A DNA stretch of 64,000 nucleotides from CBDFHC01 sp965247585 (GTDB taxonomy: Bacteria; Chloroflexota; Dehalococcoidia; Lucifugimonadales; GCA-2712585), in NCBI GenBank assembly GCA_965247585.1, contig CBDFHC010000005.1, forward strand, positions 310,001 to 374,000, read 5' to 3'. This document shows, piece by piece, positions 59,830 through 64,000 of this stretch. Position 1 is the first letter of the stretch. Each line of letters starts with the position of its first letter. The notes beneath the pieces are model-generated. The model saw only the letters and a program-made list of their open reading frames with translations, was not told the origin of the DNA and made no database searches. Position numbers and translations under genes: made by a program.

Positions 59830-60828
59830 ATGGTGCGGTGCGTTGTCACCGGAGGGGCAGGGTTCATTGGGAGCCACTTGGTGGACCGGCTGCTGAATAA
59901 GGGGCATGAAGTGGTGGTCCTGGACAGCCTTCATACGGGGCGCTCCGCCAACCTGGCGGACCATGGGCAAAACCCCAAGTTGACGCTGAAGCAGGTTGAC
60001 ATCTCGAGCTTCGATGACGTTAGGACCGGTATGGAGGAGGCGGACTGGGTCTTTCATCTGGCGGGGCGCGCGGATATAGTGCCGTCCATAGAGCGCCCGC
60101 TGGAATACCATAGCGCTAACGTTGATGGGATTGTGAATGTGCTAGAAGCGGCGCGAGGGGCAGGTGTGACGCGCTTCGTTTACGCCGCCTCCAGCTCGTG
60201 CTACGGTTTGCCTGACATAGTGCCGACACCTGAGACGGCGGAAATCCGGCCACAGTACCCTTACGCGCTGACGAAGTACCTGGGAGAAGAGTACGCCCTG
60301 CACTGGAACCACATTTATAAGCTCCCCGTGGTGTCTATGCGGCTGTTCAACGTGTACGGGCCCCGGTCCAGGACGTCAGGGGTGTGCGGCGCGGTATTCG
60401 GCGTCTTCCTGGCCCAAAAACTTAACAACTTGCCGTTCACGGTGGTGGGGGACGGCACGCAGTCTAGAGATTTCACTTTCGTTTCTGACGTGGTGGAAGC
60501 GTTGGTGATGGCTGCAGAAAGCGACATTCAAAATGAGGTGCTCAATGTAGGCCAAGGCCAACCTTCGACGATCAACCGTCTAGTGGAGTTGCTGGGCGGT
60601 GAGGTGGTCTATGTGCCGAAGCGCCCGGGAGAGCCGGACAGGACGCACGCGGATATCTCAAAGATAAAGCGAATGCTGGGTTGGGCGCCGAAGGTGTCTT
60701 TCGAGCAAGGGGTTGAAGTGATGACGTCGAATATCGAGACCTGGAGAGACGCGCCGGTGTGGACACCAGAGGGGATAGCCAAGGCGACCAAGGAGTGGTT
60801 CAGACATCTGGGACCAGAGAAGATCTAG
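59830..60828 (+). CDS. NAD-dependent sugar-nucleotide epimerase/dehydratase
   Basis: A 332-residue extended SDR enzyme of the UDP-glucose 4-epimerase type. CVVTGGAGFIGSHLVDRLL has the NAD-binding GxxGxxG, AASSSCYG the catalytic Ser region, and YPYALTKYLGEEYAL the YxxxK. MRLFNVYGPRS and GDGTQSRDFTFVSDVVEAL are also typical. I start at ATG 59830; the open frame goes on upstream to 59725 without homology. It precedes the nucleotidyltransferase-kinase fusion by 3 bp, and the two likely serve cell-surface glycan synthesis. Confidence 0.92.
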   Translation: MVRCVVTGGAGFIGSHLVDRLLNKGHEVVVLDSLHTGRSANLADHGQNPKLTLKQVDISSFDDVRTGMEEADWVFHLAGRADIVPSIERPLEYHSANVDGIVNVLEAARGAGVTRFVYAASSSCYGLPDIVPTPETAEIRPQYPYALTKYLGEEYALHWNHIYKLPVVSMRLFNVYGPRSRTSGVCGAVFGVFLAQKLNNLPFTVVGDGTQSRDFTFVSDVVEALVMAAESDIQNEVLNVGQGQPSTINRLVELLGGEVVYVPKRPGEPDRTHADISKIKRMLGWAPKVSFEQGVEVMTSNIETWRDAPVWTPEGIAKATKEWFRHLGPEKI

Positions 60829-60831
60829 CGA

Positions 60832-62439
60832 ATGTTGCCTCGGCAGCAGGAGCGAGACGGCGTAGAGCGACTTAATCCTAAAAAGGCACCGAGTGAGAAT
60901 CAGATGGGAACAGTTGGAATCGATGGGAAGATCAGAAGCCTGGACGAACTGGCGACGATCATCCAAGGGCTGAAGTCAGAGGGAAGAACCGTCGTCCAAT
61001 GCCACGGAGTATTTGACCTGCTCCATCCATGTCACATTCGCCACTTTCAGGCGGCGCGGCGGGAGGGGGACGTGCTAGTGACGACGGTGACCCAGGACGA
61101 GCATGTGGGAAAAGGGCCAGGAAGGCCGGTATTCGATCAGCGGCTACGGGCGGAGAGCATAGCGGCGTTGGAGTACGTGGACTACGTGGCCATCAATCAA
61201 TGGCCGGATGCGGCGAACACGATCCGGCTTCTGAAGCCGAATGTTTATGTAAAGGGCAGCGATTACCGTGATCCGGAACAGGACCTCACCGGAAAGATAA
61301 GTGCTGAAGAGGAAGCGGTGCGAAGTGTAGGAGGACAGATCCGGTTTACCGACGAGATAAGATTCAGTTCGACCAGTCTGATCAACACGCATTTCGACGT
61401 GTTTCCGGACGATGCGGTGACCTTCCTTGAGTATTTCCGGGGGAATTGGACCTCCGGAGATGTGATTGCGGATCTGAAAAAGTTGGCAAAGCTGAAGATC
61501 CTGGTGATCGGTGACACGATAGTGGACGAGTACCATTATTGCCGGGCGATGGGGAAGTCACTGAAGGAAAACGTAATAACTACCAAATACATTGGGGAAG
61601 ATACGATGGCCGGAGGGGTGTTGGCGGTCGCCAACCATCTGGCCGGATTCTGTGAGCAAGTGGACTTGGTGACGTGCCTGGGAAGCCAGGACTCCCGTGA
61701 GGACTTTGTCCGAAGCCATTTGAAGCCCAACGTAAGGCCGCGGTTTGTTTACCGGGACGACGCACCGACCACGGTGAAGCGGCGGTTTGTGGATGTTGAC
61801 TACTTTTCCAAGATGTTCGAGATCTGTTTCATGGACGACGCAAATTTGCCCGGTCCAGCGGAGGCCGAGGTCTGTAGCCACGTGGGGGAGGCGGCGGAGG
61901 AGTACGACCTAGTATTGGCCGCAGATTTCGGGCACGGGACAATTGGCCCCAGGCTGGTGGAAACGGTAACCGAGAGATCGAAGTTCCTGGCGGTGATGAC
62001 GCAAACAAACAGCGCCAACACAGGGTTCAACCTGATCACAAAGTATCCGAGAGCCGACTATGTCTGCGTAAATGGGCCGGAGCTACGCCTAGCAAGCGGA
62101 GACAAGTTTGGTGGATTGGAACAGATAGCTGAGGGGCTCTGCGGGCGTTTGGGCTGCCAGTCCATGGTAGTCACGTTGGGGAACCAAGGATTGATGGTGG
62201 TGACCCCAGGGGCGGAACCGTTCCACATACCTGTCTTCTCCAAGGAGGTGGTGGACCGGGTAGGAGCAGGAGACTCGGTGTTCGCCATGACCTCCGCCTG
62301 CGTGGCCGCGGGCCTACCCACGGAGCTCGTGGGGTTTATAGGGAATGCGGTGGGAGCGTTGGCGGTACGGATTGTAGGGAACAAGACTTCTGTGGAACCG
62401 GCATCGCTTTATAAGTACGTTACTACGCTCCTGTCCTGA
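60832..62439 (+). CDS. Bifunctional cytidylyltransferase-like/PfkB sugar kinase fusion (HldE-like, reversed order)
   Basis: A 535-residue fusion. Residues 35-190 are a nucleotidyltransferase of the HldE/TagD fold: VVQCHGVFDLLHPCHIRHFQAARREGD, with the HxGH motif changed to HPCH (Cys67), and VYVKGSDYRDPE. Residues 215-535 are a PfkB kinase: ILVIGDTIVDEYHYC, TMAGGVLAVANHLA, DRVGAGDSVFAMTSA. E. coli HldE has the kinase first, so the domain order is reversed. It may make an activated heptose or related sugar for surface glycans. Start ATG 60832 is next to the epimerase stop; ATG 60904 is also possible. Confidence 0.88.
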   Translation: MLPRQQERDGVERLNPKKAPSENQMGTVGIDGKIRSLDELATIIQGLKSEGRTVVQCHGVFDLLHPCHIRHFQAARREGDVLVTTVTQDEHVGKGPGRPVFDQRLRAESIAALEYVDYVAINQWPDAANTIRLLKPNVYVKGSDYRDPEQDLTGKISAEEEAVRSVGGQIRFTDEIRFSSTSLINTHFDVFPDDAVTFLEYFRGNWTSGDVIADLKKLAKLKILVIGDTIVDEYHYCRAMGKSLKENVITTKYIGEDTMAGGVLAVANHLAGFCEQVDLVTCLGSQDSREDFVRSHLKPNVRPRFVYRDDAPTTVKRRFVDVDYFSKMFEICFMDDANLPGPAEAEVCSHVGEAAEEYDLVLAADFGHGTIGPRLVETVTERSKFLAVMTQTNSANTGFNLITKYPRADYVCVNGPELRLASGDKFGGLEQIAEGLCGRLGCQSMVVTLGNQGLMVVTPGAEPFHIPVFSKEVVDRVGAGDSVFAMTSACVAAGLPTELVGFIGNAVGALAVRIVGNKTSVEPASLYKYVTTLLS

Positions 62440-62483
62440 CGGTTACCAGGAAGCGTGACACACCTAGCTGAAGGATTTCCCAA

Positions 62484-63245
62484 ATGCCGGTAGTAAACGA
62501 TGCTCTGGAGCAGGAGATGCAGTACATCTCCAAGCCGTCCGAGCGAAGGCATATTCTCAACCTGTTCCACGACACCGACCCTCTGATGCAGGAGATCGCC
62601 CACAAGCTCATCATCGGCGGCAACAAGGAAGTCGACCAGCTTACACGTCAGGCCCTTGACGACGGATTCGACGCAAATACTATCCTGGACGACGGCCTCA
62701 TTGCCGGCATGGCGATCGTAGGCATCAAGTTCAGGGACAACATCATCTTCGTCCCTGAGGTGCTGGTGGCCGCCCGGGCCATGAAGGCCGGTATGGCGTA
62801 CCTGGACCCCATTCTCTCCGCCGCGGGCATCGAACCCATCGGCACGGTGGTCATGGGCACGGTCAAGGGAGACCTCCACGATATCGGCAAGAACCTTTGC
62901 ATCATGATGCTCCGGGGCTCCGGCTTCACCGTCCATGACCTGGGCGTGGACACCAAGCCAGACGAGTTCATTGACGCGGTGCTGGAGCACGGCGCCCAGG
63001 TGCTGGGCCTGTCGGCTCTTCTCACCACCACTATGCCCAACATGGGCAAGACCATAGACGCCTTCGAGGAGGCCGGACTCCGCGACGAGGTCAAGATAAT
63101 GGTTGGCGGCGCCCCGCTCAATCAGGAGTTTGCCGACGACATGGGCGCCGATGGCTACGGGAAGGACGCCATGGACTGCGTGGCGCTCGCCAGACGGTTG
63201 ATCGGCGCAGAGGACATCCAAGAAACTGTGGCCGCCAGCAGTTAA
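62484..63245 (+). CDS. Corrinoid (cobalamin-binding) protein of a methyltransferase system
   Basis: A 253-residue protein of the MtaC/MtbC/MttC type. Residues 30-115 are the helical cap (AHKLIIGGNKEVDQLTRQALDDGFDANTILDDGLIAGM), and GTVKGDLHDIGKNLCIMML (126-144) is the DxHxxG motif with His132 as lower cobalt ligand. LGLSALLTTTMPNM and MVGGAPLNQEFAD complete the B12-binding fold. It carries a methyl group between two methyltransferases. GAAGGA precedes the ATG. No methyltransferase is visible in the window; the activator-like gene at 63602 suggests a local module. Confidence 0.93.
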   Translation: MPVVNDALEQEMQYISKPSERRHILNLFHDTDPLMQEIAHKLIIGGNKEVDQLTRQALDDGFDANTILDDGLIAGMAIVGIKFRDNIIFVPEVLVAARAMKAGMAYLDPILSAAGIEPIGTVVMGTVKGDLHDIGKNLCIMMLRGSGFTVHDLGVDTKPDEFIDAVLEHGAQVLGLSALLTTTMPNMGKTIDAFEEAGLRDEVKIMVGGAPLNQEFADDMGADGYGKDAMDCVALARRLIGAEDIQETVAASS

Positions 63246-63258
63246 GCAGACCCGTACC

Positions 63259-63501
63259 ATGCGCCAGACTGTAGACAACCAAAAGTACCGGGCCAGCATG
63301 GCCCGGCTTCAACAGATCTTCGCCGGCATAGCGGATACCGCCGACAAGGTTTCGACGCGGCGCTGCCTCTACAAGAACGCCCAGGACCGCTGCACCGCCG
63401 CCTTCCTCTGCCGCAACCAGCTTATCGACAGCACCGGCGGCGAGCTGTTCATCTGCACCGGCAGCGATGATCTGGACTACCGCTCCGCCTGGGAGAGCTA
63501 G
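63259..63501 (+). CDS. Small Cys-containing hypothetical protein
   Basis: An 80-residue protein with a cluster RRCLYKNAQDRCTAAFLC and a later FICTGSDDLDY; four Cys could bind a metal. It starts 13 bp after the corrinoid protein stop and is probably in the same transcript. No family recognised. Its codon use (C-ending) is like the corrinoid gene. Function may be tied to it. Confidence 0.65.
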   Translation: MRQTVDNQKYRASMARLQQIFAGIADTADKVSTRRCLYKNAQDRCTAAFLCRNQLIDSTGGELFICTGSDDLDYRSAWES

Positions 63502-63601
63502 CTACAACCGTTCGTTTTCCGGGCCTCCCAGCCAGTGCTGCTGGCAGCCATGGGCATCCCGCGCTGATGGGCACAGGCCTACCCAGTGATACAATACGGC
63601 A

Positions 63602-64000
63602 ATGTCACCCCTTCTCCACGGTGGCCGCCGGATGGAACTGGTGGCCGGTAAGACGCTCTTCGACTACGCCGACGAGGCCCGTGTGCGGGTGCCGACATCT
63701 TGTAGCCGGAGGGGTGAATGCCATGAGTGCATCGTGGAGGTGCGCCGGGGCGGCCCAGCGATCACCGCGCCCACCCAGGCAGAAAGCTTCCTTCGCGATG
63801 GCTTCCGGTTAGCCTGCCAGGCCAGGATTGAGGACGACAACGCCGACGTTGAGTTCTCAGTCCTTCGCCGCCAGCCTCGCATACTGACTCACTCTATCCG
63901 GCGCGGCGTTGATCTCAAACCCCTAACGGTCCGCCAGGGGGAGCAGGTCCACTTTCGTGGCGGACGTATAGACCAATACCGCCGTAACATTTTCGGATTG
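63602..64000 (+). CDS. [2Fe-2S] ferredoxin-domain protein, probably corrinoid-activating ATPase (RACo-like), 3' partial
   Basis: The frame starts at ATG 63602 (an in-frame stop lies 13 bp upstream) and stays open to the window end, giving 133 residues. KTLFDYADEARVRVPTSCSRRGECHECIVEVRRG and RLACQARI are a ferredoxin domain with cluster Cys in CxxxxxCxxC...C spacing. LLHGGRRMELVAGKTLFDYADEA matches the N-terminus of ASKHA-fold, DUF4445 proteins that reactivate corrinoid proteins with ATP. The rest is missing, so this is based on the ferredoxin domain plus context. Confidence 0.75.
   Translation, partial: MSPLLHGGRRMELVAGKTLFDYADEARVRVPTSCSRRGECHECIVEVRRGGPAITAPTQAESFLRDGFRLACQARIEDDNADVEFSVLRRQPRILTHSIRRGVDLKPLTVRQGEQVHFRGGRIDQYRRNIFGL

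Overview
The window looks like a chromosomal segment of an uncultured Chloroflexota bacterium, probably Dehalococcoidia and most like the SAR202 type. This is inference: it rests on a GC-rich genome with G-ending codons, many catabolic paralogues (acyl-CoA dehydrogenases, class III CoA-transferases, luciferase-like flavin oxidoreductases, amidohydrolase-2 proteins, dihydropyrimidinases, a carbon-monoxide/xanthine-dehydrogenase-type molybdoenzyme), and a housekeeping run rpsB-tsf-pyrH-frr-uppS-cdsA-dxr-rseP-ispG.

Layout. 0-6 kb: two alpha/beta hydrolases, a flavin oxidoreductase, a complete IS630-family element and an amidohydrolase. 6-13 kb: an acyl-CoA catabolic block (crotonase, two acyl-CoA dehydrogenases, two CoA-transferases). 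13-21 kb: repeats, an amidohydrolase, a MoaD-like protein and a three-subunit molybdenum hydroxylase. 21-26 kb: a giant Lhr helicase. 26-29 kb: a lipoprotein redoxin with an in-frame UGA, and a dihydropyrimidinase. 29-38 kb: translation, isoprenoid and membrane housekeeping genes, then a MaoC protein. 39-46.5 kb: selA with two co-directional hydrolases, an HMG-CoA-lyase-like protein, a PIG-L deacetylase and a GrdB/PrdB-like protein with a second in-frame UGA. 47-56 kb: gamma-glutamyltransferase, flavin oxidoreductase, MmgE/PrpD, dihydropyrimidinase, a small deazaflavin-type reductase and an MFS transporter. 56-64 kb: IS3 remnant, MBL-fold protein, complete IS3 element, sugar epimerase, an HldE-like fusion in reversed domain order, and the start of a corrinoid-protein/activator module.

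The most notable result is a selenocysteine trait visible inside one window. SelA is encoded here, and two unrelated genes each have a UGA exactly where the first redox residue of a CxxC-like motif should be. Each UGA is followed by an in-frame homologous C-terminus and, 16-18 nt downstream, by a hairpin with a G in the first two loop positions, as expected of a bacterial SECIS. Both genes would be called truncated by a standard annotation.

The second result is a dispersed, structured repeat present about 37 times between 0.7 and 54.6 kb, almost always between genes and often just after a stop codon. It has up to three hairpins. The middle one is nearly invariant, while the flanking ones change sequence with pairing retained, which argues for selection on structure. 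Four stretches hold tandem arrays of it (periods about 90, 186, 194 and 197 bp). At least two further short repeat families are interspersed. The plus strand is strongly G-rich over C whichever strand is coding, until about 62.44 kb, where the bias reverses.
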